Shown here: positions 8,327-16,927 of the stretch, in pieces
How positions within the stretch are numbered: position 1 is the first letter of the stretch
Layout: each line of letters starts with the position of its first letter
Assembly: GCA_036723735.1 (NCBI GenBank)
Contig: DAIMGT010000045.1
Span: forward strand, 1 to 32,638
Origin: UBA4656 sp002405525
GTDB taxonomy: Bacteria > Pseudomonadota > Gammaproteobacteria > Xanthomonadales > Ahniellaceae
Direction: 5' to 3'
Length of the DNA stretch: 32,638 nt
The notes under the pieces: generated by a model
Databases searched by the model: none
Told to the model about the DNA's origin: nothing
The model's input: only the letters and a program-made list of their open reading frames with translations
Program-made: the position numbers and the translations under genes

Positions 8327-9774
8327 AGCCGCTGGAGCCGCTGGACACCGTGGCCGGCATCCTCGCCGCGCGCGCGGCGGGCAGGACCGGCGCCACCGCG
8401 CTCGCCGAGCGCGCCCTGGCGCGCGCAACCGGACAAGCAGGACTCAACGCCCTGATCACGACCTGCGCGGAACGGGCGCGGGCTGCGGCCGCCGCGGCGG
8501 ACGCGGGCGCGACTGGCCGGCTGGCCGGAATCCCTTTCGCCCACAAGGACTTGTTCTGCACCGAGGGGATCCGGACCACCTGCGCTTCGAAGATCCTCGG
8601 CGACTTCGTTCCACCCTTCGACGCCACCGTCGCCGAGCGTCTCGACCGCAGCGGCGCGGTGTTGATCGGCAAGGCGAACATGGACGAGTTCGCGATGGGA
8701 TCGTCGAACGAGAACTCGGCATTCGGCCCGGTGCGCAACCCCTGGGACCCGGCCCGGGTGCCGGGAGGATCTTCCGGCGGCTCAGCCGCCCTGGTCGCCG
8801 CCGGGGTGGTGCCCTTCGCCACCGGTTCTGACACCGGCGGCTCGGTGCGCCAGCCGGCGGCACTGTGTGGGGTGACGGGTCTCAAGCCCACCTATGGCCG
8901 CGTATCGCGCTTCGGCATGATCGCCTATGCATCCAGCCTCGACCAGGCGGGTGTGCTGGCGCACACCGCCGAGGATTGCGCCCACGTGCTGGCCGCGATG
9001 GCCGGGGCTGACCCGCGCGACGCGACCTGCAACGCGCGGACGGTGGACGACTACGTGGGCGGGCTCGGGGCGGGAGCATCGGGGCTGCGGATCGGCGTGG
9101 TGGCCGAGTTCTTCGGCGCCGGCATCGATCCTGCGGTGGCGGCGGCCGCGCGCACGGCGCTGGCCGCGCTGGAGTCCGCCGGCGCGGTGCTGGTCGACCT
9201 GTCCCTGCCGACCCTGCCGCTGTCGATCCCGGCCTACTACGTGCTCGCGCCGGCGGAGGCCTCCAGCAACCTCGCCCGCTATGACGGCGTGCGCTACGGC
9301 CATCGTGCGGCAGGCGCGACCGAACTCGCCGAACTCTACGCCCGCAGCCGCGCGGAAGGCTTCGGCATCGAGGTGAAGCGCCGCATCCTCGCCGGCACCT
9401 ACGTCCTGTCGGCCGGCTACTACGACGCCTACTACCGGCGCGCGCAGCGCGTGCGGCGACTGATCGCGGACGACTTCGCACGCGCCTTCGCCACGGTCGA
9501 CCTGCTGGCCGGCCCGACCACGCCCGGCACCGCGTTCCGCCTCGGCGAGAAAACCGACGATCCGCTGGCGATGTACGCCGCCGACGTGAACACGGTGGCG
9601 GTGAACCTGGCCGGCCTGCCCGCGGTATCGCTGCCGGGGCCGCACGTCGGCGGCCTGCCGCCCGGCCTGCAGCTCATCGGCCCCGCCTTCGGCGAGGCGC
9701 GCCTGCTGGCCGCAGGCCACGCGCTGCAGCAGCGCACCGATTGGCACCGCGTCCTGCCCGGGGGTGACGCATGA
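8323..9774 (+). CDS. gatA: glutamyl/aspartyl-tRNA amidotransferase subunit A
   Basis: GatA, 483 residues, the glutaminase subunit that frees ammonia to convert Glu-tRNA(Gln) and Asp-tRNA(Asn) to the correct amides. It belongs to the amidase signature family. The Ser-cis-Ser-Lys triad is Lys75 (FAHKDLF), Ser150 (PGGSSGGSAALVAAG) and Ser174 (GSDTGGSVRQPA); the spacings of 75 and 24 residues equal those in the S. aureus enzyme (79, 154, 178). Start is GTG at 8323, overlapping the gatC stop. The end overlaps gatB by 4 bases. Certain. Confidence 0.97.
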   Translation: MKPLEPLDTVAGILAARAAGRTGATALAERALARATGQAGLNALITTCAERARAAAAAADAGATGRLAGIPFAHKDLFCTEGIRTTCASKILGDFVPPFDATVAERLDRSGAVLIGKANMDEFAMGSSNENSAFGPVRNPWDPARVPGGSSGGSAALVAAGVVPFATGSDTGGSVRQPAALCGVTGLKPTYGRVSRFGMIAYASSLDQAGVLAHTAEDCAHVLAAMAGADPRDATCNARTVDDYVGGLGAGASGLRIGVVAEFFGAGIDPAVAAAARTALAALESAGAVLVDLSLPTLPLSIPAYYVLAPAEASSNLARYDGVRYGHRAAGATELAELYARSRAEGFGIEVKRRILAGTYVLSAGYYDAYYRRAQRVRRLIADDFARAFATVDLLAGPTTPGTAFRLGEKTDDPLAMYAADVNTVAVNLAGLPAVSLPGPHVGGLPPGLQLIGPAFGEARLLAAGHALQQRTDWHRVLPGGDA

Positions 9775-11216
9775 GTGCCTCCGGCTGGGAGGCTGTGATC
9801 GGCCTCGAGTGCCACGTCCAGTTGATGACCCGGAGCAAGATGTTTTCCGGCGCGCCGACCGCCTATGGCGCCGAGCCCAACTCCCAGGCCTGCGCAGTCG
9901 ATGTCGCCCTGCCCGGCACCCTGCCGGTGCCGAACGCGGAAGCGGTGCGGATGGCGGCGCGTTTCGGGCTGGCGGTCGGCGCGCGCGTGCATGGCGTGTC
10001 GGTGTTCGCGCGCAAGAACTACTTCTACCCGGACCTGCCCAAGGGCTACCAGATCTCGCAGTACGAGGAGCCGATCGTCGAGGGCGGCACGGTGCACGTG
10101 CGCTGCGATGACGGCCGTACCCTCGACGTGCCGCTGGTGCGCGCGCACCTCGAGGAGGACGCGGGCAAGAGCGTGCACGACGCCTTCCACGGCGCCACCG
10201 GCATCGACCTGAACCGCGCCGGCACGCCGCTGCTGGAGGTCGTCACCGAACCCGCCCTCCGCTCGGCGGCGGATGCGGCGGCCTGCATGAAGGCGCTGCA
10301 CCACCTGGTGGTGTGGCTTGGCGTCTGCGACGGCAACCTGCAGGAAGGCTCGTTCCGCTGCGATGCCAACGTGTCGGTGCGTCGCGTGGGCGATCCGAGG
10401 CTCGGCACCCGCACCGAGATCAAGAACGTCAACTCGTTCCGCTTCGTGGAGAAGGCGGTCGAGTACGAGATCGAACGCCAGGTCCGCGAGCTCGAGGCCG
10501 GCCGCGCCATCGTCCAGGAAACGCGCCTGTACGACGAGACGCGCCACCAGACGCGCTCGATGCGCGGCAAGGAGTCCGCGCACGACTACCGCTACTTCCC
10601 CGACCCCGACCTGCCGCCGCTGGTCCTGCCCGAAGGGCTGCTGGAGACCGAGCGCGCCGCCCTTCCCGAACTGCCCGGCGCGCGCCGCGCGCGCTACGAA
10701 TCGGCGCTGGGCCTGTCGGCCTACGATGCGGAGCAGTTGACCGCCGCGCGCGGGACCGCCGACTTCTTCGAGGCCGTGCTCGACGCCTTGCCCGGCCAGG
10801 CCAAGCTGGTCGCGAACTGGGTGCTGGGCGAACTGGCCGCCGCGCTGAATGTCGGCGGCTTCGCCCACGGCGCGGGGCCGGTGTCGCCCGCGGCGCTCGC
10901 GGGCCTGCTCGGGCGCATCGTCGACGGCACCCTTTCGGGCAAGCTCGCCAAGGACGTGTTCGCCGCGATGTGGGCCGGCGAGGGCGATGCGGACGCCGTG
11001 ATCGCCGCGCGCGGCCTGGGCCAGATCAGCGACGACGGCGCGTTGGTCGCCGCCATCGATGCCGTGCTGGCCGACCATCCGAAGCAGGCCGAGCAGTTCC
11101 GCACCGGGGACGAGAAGGTCTTCACCTGGCTGGTCGGCCAGGTGATGAAGGCCACCCGCGGCAAGGCCAACCCCGCGCGCCTCAACGACCTGCTGCGCCG
11201 GCGTCTGATGGACTGA
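9771..11216 (+). CDS. gatB: glutamyl/aspartyl-tRNA amidotransferase subunit B
   Basis: GatB, 481 residues, the subunit that binds tRNA, phosphorylates the mischarged amino acid and completes transamidation. Family blocks: EAVIGLECHVQL (7-18), FFYPDLPKGYQISQYEEP-type sequence near 85-100, the LEEDAGKS phosphate region near 125, and a C-terminal YqeY-like helical tail from about 330 ending in NPARLNDLLRRRL. The start overlaps gatA by 4 bases. One changed residue: the usual SRKNYFYPDLPKGY appears here as ARKNYFYPDLPKGY. A strong hairpin lies about 115 bases after its stop. Certain. Confidence 0.97.
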   Translation: MSASGWEAVIGLECHVQLMTRSKMFSGAPTAYGAEPNSQACAVDVALPGTLPVPNAEAVRMAARFGLAVGARVHGVSVFARKNYFYPDLPKGYQISQYEEPIVEGGTVHVRCDDGRTLDVPLVRAHLEEDAGKSVHDAFHGATGIDLNRAGTPLLEVVTEPALRSAADAAACMKALHHLVVWLGVCDGNLQEGSFRCDANVSVRRVGDPRLGTRTEIKNVNSFRFVEKAVEYEIERQVRELEAGRAIVQETRLYDETRHQTRSMRGKESAHDYRYFPDPDLPPLVLPEGLLETERAALPELPGARRARYESALGLSAYDAEQLTAARGTADFFEAVLDALPGQAKLVANWVLGELAAALNVGGFAHGAGPVSPAALAGLLGRIVDGTLSGKLAKDVFAAMWAGEGDADAVIAARGLGQISDDGALVAAIDAVLADHPKQAEQFRTGDEKVFTWLVGQVMKATRGKANPARLNDLLRRRLMD

Positions 11217-11331
11217 GAGGCTGCGAAAGAAAACCGTTTCTCAGGCAGGCCTTGGATGGCCCGCGCGCGGGTCATGCACGTCAGTGCAACCTTCGCGCGA
11301 GCAAGTCAGGACCTGTGCCGGATTCGCGACT

Positions 11332-11360
11332 GGAAAAACCCACGGGATGCGGGTTTTTCC
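11332..11360. terminator. strong hairpin terminator, works in both directions
   Basis: GGAAAAACCC (11332-11341) and GGGTTTTTCC (11351-11360) form a perfect 10-bp stem around a 9-base loop. Each side carries A5 or T5, so either strand yields a G/C stem base followed by U. It lies between the convergent ends of gatB and the parA-like gene and probably ends both transcripts. Confidence 0.75.
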
Positions 11361-11453
11361 ACAGGCACCGAGCCCTTGCCGCATCGACGGCCCGGGGCCG
11401 CAGGCCCGACGGACGGCGCGGCGTCGACCCCGGCGATCGCTCGCGGCAGCCGT

Positions 11454-12167
11454 TCAGCCCGGCTCGCGCGCGCGCGCCAGCGTGTCCGCCGGCGGCGCGG
11501 CGGGGCCACGTCGAGCCTCGAACTGCCGCTCGATGAAGTCGAGCAGGGGCAGCCAGTCGGCCCGGTGGTCGCGGGTCGCCCAGCCGTGATCGTCGAAAAT
11601 CGAACGCCCCTCGGCCGCCGCGCGCACGTAGGCCTGCGAGTCGCGGACCCGGATCAGCGCCGCGCGCGCCAGCCGCTGCAGGGTCGCATCCATCTCGCGC
11701 GCCGAGAGCGTCCGTCCGCGGACCCGGTTGACCACCAGCGCGGGATGCAGCGCGCCGCTGCGGAACTCGGGCAGCGCGCGCAGCGCGTCGATGAAGGCCA
11801 GCGTCGCGTGCAGGTCGAACGCCGAGGGCGTGATCGGCACCAGCAGCACGTGCGCGCCGCGCGACCATTGCGCCAGCTCGTGCGCGCGCATGCCGGCGGG
11901 AGTGTCGATCAGCACCACGGTCGCGTCGGGCGGAATGCGCAGGGTGAAACCTCCGGCCATGCTGTGGGCCGGATCGGCCGCGGCGACCGCCGCGACCGCC
12001 GGCAGATGCGCCGGACGCTGGCGCGCCCAGGCCAGCGCGGACTGCTGCGGGTCGCAGTCCACCAGCGCGACCTTGCGCCCGCGCTGGGCCAGGGCGCCAG
12101 CGAGGGTGCTGGCGAGCGTGGTCTTGCCGCAACCGCCCTTGGCGTTCGCGATCAGGATGCGCAGCAT
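11454..12167 (-). CDS. ParA/MinD-family P-loop ATPase, solitary
   Basis: A 237-residue ParA-type ATPase. The deviant Walker A motif KGGCGKTT is at 10-17 with the signature lysine at its start; Walker A' is VALVDCDPQQSALAW and Walker B is VVLIDTPAGM. Such proteins form ATP-dependent dimers that bind DNA or membrane and position cargo (DNA, chemoreceptors, carboxysomes). The ATG at 12167 has GGAG five bases ahead; the longer frame upstream is not conserved in style. No parB or plasmid genes are near, so it is a cargo-specific or orphan ParA rather than a plasmid partition protein. The upstream gene on the same strand (stop at 12341, 173 bases away) is unrecognised. Family firm, cargo unknown. 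Confidence 0.88.
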   Translation of the reverse strand: MLRILIANAKGGCGKTTLASTLAGALAQRGRKVALVDCDPQQSALAWARQRPAHLPAVAAVAAADPAHSMAGGFTLRIPPDATVVLIDTPAGMRAHELAQWSRGAHVLLVPITPSAFDLHATLAFIDALRALPEFRSGALHPALVVNRVRGRTLSAREMDATLQRLARAALIRVRDSQAYVRAAAEGRSIFDDHGWATRDHRADWLPLLDFIERQFEARRGPAAPPADTLARAREPG

Positions 12168-12340
12168 GTCCGCTCCGTTCACGCGAAGGACGGCGTCCCG
12201 GATCATGACCGAATCCGGGGACGGCGTCTTGGCCCGGCATGTCCCGCGCCGCCGGTCGCCCCGCCTGCGGCACCAGGGGCAAGCGGCGGCGGACGGCCGG
12301 TGGAGACCGACGGGCCCCGGTGCGCGACGCCCGGAGGAGG

Positions 12341-13396
12341 TCAGTCGCGGCGGGCGACGGCCTGGGGGGCGGGCGGCAGCCCGGGCGCCATGCGCACACC
12401 GCGCGCTTCGACGTTGGCGCGCATCCATGCCAGTTCACTCTCTGCCGCGACCAGGCGCGCGAGGTCGCCGCGCACGGCATCGAGACCGTCGGCGACCGAC
12501 GCGCTGCGCGCCTCGTCGGCCAGCCAGCCGAGCGCGGCCACCCGCTGCGCGTGTTCGAATCGCCGCCGTGCGTCGCCGGCGATGCGCGCGGCGGCGGCAT
12601 AGCCGACCATCGCCTCATGGGCGGTGCTGGCGTGGCGGGCCATGCGCAGCATCGCGCGCTCACAGCGGCCACGCATTCCAACCGCGCGCGCCTGTGCGGT
12701 GATGCACCATCCGCCCAGTGTCGCCACCGCGGGGAAATCCACCGCCAGTCCCAGTTCGGACGCCAACACCAGCGCGGCCAGTGCGCCGTCGACCTGCGCG
12801 GCGTCCAGGCCCAGCACTTCGGCGGCGTAGGCGCGCCAGCGCGGGTCATCGCTGCGCGGACGCAGCGCGAAATGGATCGGCCGCACCAGCAAGGTCGTGC
12901 GCAGGTCGAAGCGCGGCGCGCGGGCCATGCCGTCGAGCGCGGCGCCGAGTGCGGCGACATCTCCGGCCTCGATCGCATCGATGCCGGCCAGCAGCCAGTT
13001 CGCCCCGTTGTCGGGTTCGGCATCCAGCAGGGCGGCGCGCGCGGCAGCGGGTTCGCAGACTTCCGCAGAAAAGGGGCAGGCTGCGGCCGCGACCCACAGC
13101 ACGCGCGGATCCGGGTCGCCGTGGCGCAGGCGCGCAAACGCATTCTCGCCCTGCACGAGGCGCAGACTCACCGGACCGTCGAGCCCCCTGTCCTGCGCGA
13201 GCACGGCGGCGCCGGCAAGATTCGACAGCGCGTCGTCACGCGCGAGAAGGTCGGCGGCCAGTTCGGCACGTAGTCCGGCGCGGTCGATCGGCGGCGCCGC
13301 GGCGGTGGCCAGCGACGCCAGCAGCAGTGCCGCGCCGAGGCCGGCGGCGAGCCACCGGCGGGATCGGGTCGGAGACGGGTTCAGGGGGTCGTCCAT
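12341..13396 (-). CDS. exported protein of unknown function, helical
   Basis: 351 residues, no family recognised. After a basic start (RSRRW) comes a hydrophobic segment AAGLGAALLLASLATAAAP, a likely signal peptide or anchor at 14-36. The rest is Ala/Leu/Arg-rich and strongly helical, with repeat-like blocks reminiscent of TPR solenoids (for example NWLLAGIDAIEAGDVAALGA and AHEAMVGYAAAARIAGDAR). Four cysteines could form disulfides. The ATG at 13396 is chosen since it places the basic residues and hydrophobic core normally; a GTG at 13414 would add six residues. Codon use fits a real gene. It lies upstream of the ParA-like gene on the same strand, perhaps in one transcript. Confidence 0.75.
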   Translation of the reverse strand: MDDPLNPSPTRSRRWLAAGLGAALLLASLATAAAPPIDRAGLRAELAADLLARDDALSNLAGAAVLAQDRGLDGPVSLRLVQGENAFARLRHGDPDPRVLWVAAAACPFSAEVCEPAAARAALLDAEPDNGANWLLAGIDAIEAGDVAALGAALDGMARAPRFDLRTTLLVRPIHFALRPRSDDPRWRAYAAEVLGLDAAQVDGALAALVLASELGLAVDFPAVATLGGWCITAQARAVGMRGRCERAMLRMARHASTAHEAMVGYAAAARIAGDARRRFEHAQRVAALGWLADEARSASVADGLDAVRGDLARLVAAESELAWMRANVEARGVRMAPGLPPAPQAVARRD

Positions 13397-13942
13397 GGCG
13401 CCACGATGCGACACGGCGAACGGGCCGCCCAGTGGCGGAAGTCAGTCCCCGGCGGCTGGAGGACGCATGACTTCCGGCAGTGCAGACGCCAATCCCGGCC
13501 GTGTGGATGCCAGGGTGAGCTCGGACTGCGTGCGGCGCGACAACCATGTCTCACGCGCCCGGCTCCGGGAACACGCGGCACCGCGCTCGCCACGCCTGAT
13601 GCTTTCGCCGTGATGAGCGGCAGGGCCGTGACGATGCCGGAACCCCAGCGCGGACGCCCATTCCGTCCATGGGAGCGGCGCTTGCGCACCCGCCGGGTGC
13701 CGGGCAGACTCCGGAGGCATCGGGGACGGTCGGAATTCCCGGGTCGCTGGTTTTCCGATCGATGCGGCGGGTGAGGGAGAGATCGCCTTCGGAACACGAG
13801 GTCTGCGCGCGCCTGCGTGGTTCGTCAGGGGTGGCGTCGGAGTCCGACGAGGCGGTGGGCCGGGCTGCGGTACTGGCGACGTGACCGGGGCGGTTCGCCC
13901 GGTCCCGCGCGGGATCCGCAGAAAACAAGGGGGCGTTCTATC
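13397..13942. other. intergenic stretch of 546 bases, no gene recognised
   Basis: Several short frames cross this stretch on both strands, but none has a consistent third-position pattern or a recognisable product. It separates the divergent unknown exported gene and choice-of-anchor L gene and must hold their promoters. A GC-rich hairpin-like segment (CCGGGGCGGTTCGCCCGG, about 13884-13901) lies some 40 bases ahead of the latter's start. I could not fit it to a known riboswitch. Confidence 0.4.
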
Positions 13943-14788
13943 GTGATTTCATTTCTCGGCCGAGTGGCCGCTGGCGTCGGTCTCCAGCTTTTGGCCGGAC
14001 TGGCGCACGCGCAGTTGAGCGTCGCGCCGATCAACGGAACGACGATCACTCCGTCAACGCTGGCGCAAAGTCTCCTGGGGCAGAATTCGCAGATCACCAT
14101 CACCGGCAGCAGTTACGTCGGTGCCAACGTGGCAACGGGAACCTTCGGCGGCGGAACAGGCACGATCGGCATCGAAACCGGCTTCCTTCTGACCTCCGGC
14201 TCGGTGCTCAGCGTTCTCGGGCCGAACAACAATGGCCTGGCAGGAGTCGATCTGGGGTTGGACGGGGACACCGACCTCGACGCACTGGTCCCGGAGGGGT
14301 CCCTGACCCGGGATGCCAGTGTCCTCACGATCACCTTCGTCCCTGCGGTCAGCACCATCCAGTTCTCCTACGTCTTCGGCTCGGAGGAGTACAACGACTA
14401 CGTGAACGAGATCAATGACGTGTTCGGCCTGTTCGTCAACGGGGTCAATTGGGCAGTGATCCCGCGGTCGAGCACGCCGGTGGCGATCAACAACATCAAC
14501 TGCGGGAACTCCGGGCGCGGCACGCCGCCGCCAGGTCCGGGGAAGAACTGCAATCTGTACGTCAACAACGATCCGCCAACCCGGAACATCCAGCTCGACG
14601 GCCTGACGAGGGCACTCAGCTTCACCGCGCCGGTGAACCCGAACGTTCCGAATACGCTCAAGATCGCGATCGCCGACACAAGCGATTACGATGGGGATTC
14701 CGCCGTCTTCATCGCCGCCGGAACGCTGTGCGAAGCGGCACGCGCGCGCAGCGGCCGCGCAGCCCGGCTGCGCGCGCCGATGCGCTGA
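13943..14788 (+). CDS. secreted choice-of-anchor L domain protein, sorting tail missing
   Basis: 281 residues. A signal peptide (MISFLGRVAAGVGLQLLAGLAHA, read as two halves, cut before Gln24) leads into a choice-of-anchor L domain: LLTSGSVLSVLGPNN near 83-97, FSYVFGSEEYNDYV at 141-154, and IADTSDYDGDSAVF at 243-256. These beta-sandwich domains normally precede a C-terminal anchor such as PEP-CTERM, IPTL-CTERM, gliding-associated or type A sorting tails. Here only about 20 Arg/Ala-rich residues follow (CEAARARSGRAARLRAP), with no membrane helix and no motif. GTG at 13943 is chosen because AAGGGGG precedes it by ten bases and the signal peptide begins there. Base use is less GC-biased than neighbours, hinting at transfer. 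Domain assignment good, function unknown. Confidence 0.82.
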   Translation: MISFLGRVAAGVGLQLLAGLAHAQLSVAPINGTTITPSTLAQSLLGQNSQITITGSSYVGANVATGTFGGGTGTIGIETGFLLTSGSVLSVLGPNNNGLAGVDLGLDGDTDLDALVPEGSLTRDASVLTITFVPAVSTIQFSYVFGSEEYNDYVNEINDVFGLFVNGVNWAVIPRSSTPVAINNINCGNSGRGTPPPGPGKNCNLYVNNDPPTRNIQLDGLTRALSFTAPVNPNVPNTLKIAIADTSDYDGDSAVFIAAGTLCEAARARSGRAARLRAPMR

Positions 14789-15022
14789 TGCGCGGCTGCG
14801 CCAGCGTCGCCACTGTCCGCGAAGCACACCGCCGAATCTGGATCTGAGGCCAGCATCACTGCGGCCAGGCCGCCATCGACCTGCGCGGCAAGGGTGGCCG
14901 GCACCACGGCCGTGCTGCCGCGCCGGCGCAGGATCGCTGCGCGGCAACGGCGTTTGACGGGTTGACTGCAAGTGCCGGGGCGCAACGGTGACGGAAGTCA
15001 GACCTGCGACCCGCGCCGACGC

Positions 15023-16720
15023 TCAATACCCCGCCGCATGCCCGTCCTTGCGCGACTCACTGGCGCCTTCGTAGACCCCGGTCTTCGGGTTGCGGCGGAT
15101 GGCCTGGTAGCCGCCGAACACCCCGTTCGCCCAGGTGACCTTGTGGCCGCGGTCCATCAGGCCTTGGATCGTGCGGTAGGGAAAGCCCGACTCGAGCTGC
15201 ACCTCGCCGCCGTCGTTCATCGGCAGCACCTGGCCCGCCGGTTCGGTGGAACCGTCGTGGTGGATGCGCGGCGCGTCGCCGGCTTCCTGCAGGTCCATGC
15301 CGAAGTCGATCAGGTTGATCACGATCTGCGCATGGCCCTGCGGCTGCATCGCGCCGCCCATCAGGCCGAAACTCACCCGCGGCGCGCCGTCCTGGGTGAT
15401 GAACGCGGGGATGATGGTGTGGAAGGGCCGCTTGCCGGGCGCGAAGGTGTTCGGATGGCCTTCCTTCAGCACGAACTGTTCGCCGCGGTCCTGGAACATG
15501 AAGCCGGTCTTCGGCGCCACCATGCCCGAGCCCATGCCGCGGAAGTTGGACTGGATCAGCGAGACCATCATGCCGTCCTTGTCGGCGGTGGTGAGGTAGA
15601 TGGTGTCGCCGTCGGACAGCGCCGGATTGCCGGCCTCGACCGTGCGGGCGGCGCGGTTCGGATCGATCAGCTTGCGGCGTTCGTCCGCATAGGCCTTGCT
15701 GATCAGCTGCGCGGTGGGGATCGTCGAGAACTCAGGATCGGCGTAATGGCGCGCGCGGTCCTCGAAGGCGAGCTTCTTGGCTTCCACGAACAGGTGCACG
15801 TGGTCGACGCTGCCGAAGCCGTAGGACTTGAGGTCGTAGGCTTCGAGCAGGTTCAGGATCTGCAGCGCGGCGATGCCCTGGCCCTGCGGCGGGATCTCCC
15901 ACACGTCGTAGCCGCGGTAGTTGGTCGACACCGGGTCGACCCAGTTGCCGCGGTGGGCGGCGAAGTCGGCGGCGGCGAGGAAGCCGCCCTGTTGCGCGAA
16001 GAAGCGCTCGACCGTGGCCGGGAGCTCGCCGCGGTAGAAGCCGTCGCGGCCCTCGCGCGCGATCTTCTCCAGCGTGTCGGCGAGGTAGGGGTTCTTCCAG
16101 ACCTCGCCGGCGGCCGGCGCCTTGCCGTCGAGGGTAAAGGTGTCGCGGAAGTTGGCGAAGTCGGCGAAGCGCACCGCCGAGCGCGCCCACAGCGAGGCGA
16201 TGTAGGGCGCCACCGGGTGGCCTTCGCGCGCGTAGCGGATGGTCGGCGCCAGCAGGTCCTTCATCGGCGTGCGGCCGAACTTTTCGTGCAGCGCGAACCA
16301 GCCATCCACCGCGCCCGGCACGGTGACCGGCAGCGGGCCGAAGGGCGGGATGTCGGTGAGGCCCTGGTCCTTGAAATGCTGCAAGGTCAGCGCCTGCGGG
16401 GAGCGGCCGGCGCCGTTGTAGGCGTGCAGATTCTTCGTCTTCGGGTCCCACACGATGGCGAAGAGATCTCCGCCGATGCCGCAGCCCGTGGGCTCCATCA
16501 GACCCAGCGCCGCGTTGGCCGCGATCGCCGCGTCCACCGCGCTGCCGCCCGCCTTGAGCACGTCGAGCGCGACTTGGGTCGCCAACGGGTGCGAGGTTGC
16601 GGCCATGCCGTTCGTCGCGTAGGCCGGCGAGCGGGCCGAATACGGACTGCCATCGAAGCGGTCGACCGACATGGCGAGCGTTGGCGTGAGCAGCAGGGCT
16701 GCCGCGATGATCGGCTGCAT
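15023..16720 (-). CDS. ggt: gamma-glutamyltransferase
   Basis: 565 residues, one chain that normally cuts itself into large and small subunits. The enzyme removes or transfers the gamma-glutamyl group of glutathione and related compounds, usually in the periplasm. The self-cleavage and nucleophile residue is probably Thr373 in SDGDTIYLTTADKDG; the substrate-binding block GIGGDLFAIVWD is at 81-92 and the small-subunit loop SFGLMGGAMQPQGHAQ lies near 455. The N-terminus MQPIIAAALLLTPTLAMS resembles a short signal peptide, without a strong basic region. ATG at 16720 is preferred; the frame is open upstream to 16864 but adds non-conserved residues. It is close to the YwrD/acylase-like branch, so a substrate other than glutathione is possible. 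Divergent from the GAF gene. Confidence 0.93.
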   Translation of the reverse strand: MQPIIAAALLLTPTLAMSVDRFDGSPYSARSPAYATNGMAATSHPLATQVALDVLKAGGSAVDAAIAANAALGLMEPTGCGIGGDLFAIVWDPKTKNLHAYNGAGRSPQALTLQHFKDQGLTDIPPFGPLPVTVPGAVDGWFALHEKFGRTPMKDLLAPTIRYAREGHPVAPYIASLWARSAVRFADFANFRDTFTLDGKAPAAGEVWKNPYLADTLEKIAREGRDGFYRGELPATVERFFAQQGGFLAAADFAAHRGNWVDPVSTNYRGYDVWEIPPQGQGIAALQILNLLEAYDLKSYGFGSVDHVHLFVEAKKLAFEDRARHYADPEFSTIPTAQLISKAYADERRKLIDPNRAARTVEAGNPALSDGDTIYLTTADKDGMMVSLIQSNFRGMGSGMVAPKTGFMFQDRGEQFVLKEGHPNTFAPGKRPFHTIIPAFITQDGAPRVSFGLMGGAMQPQGHAQIVINLIDFGMDLQEAGDAPRIHHDGSTEPAGQVLPMNDGGEVQLESGFPYRTIQGLMDRGHKVTWANGVFGGYQAIRRNPKTGVYEGASESRKDGHAAGY

Positions 16721-16927
16721 GGAGGGCTCCGTCCAGCGGACCTGCATCGTAGGGGCGCACTCCGCCCGTCGCCAGCCGGATCGCGCGCCATGCGACCGCC
16801 GGACGTCAACCAGATGGACCCGGGCACGTACGCCGGCCGCGATCGTCGACGTGCCGCGATCCAACCATCGACAGGTTTTTCACGCTTGAAATACGTTCTT
16901 TTTACGATGGGTGCGTACATTGGCGCC

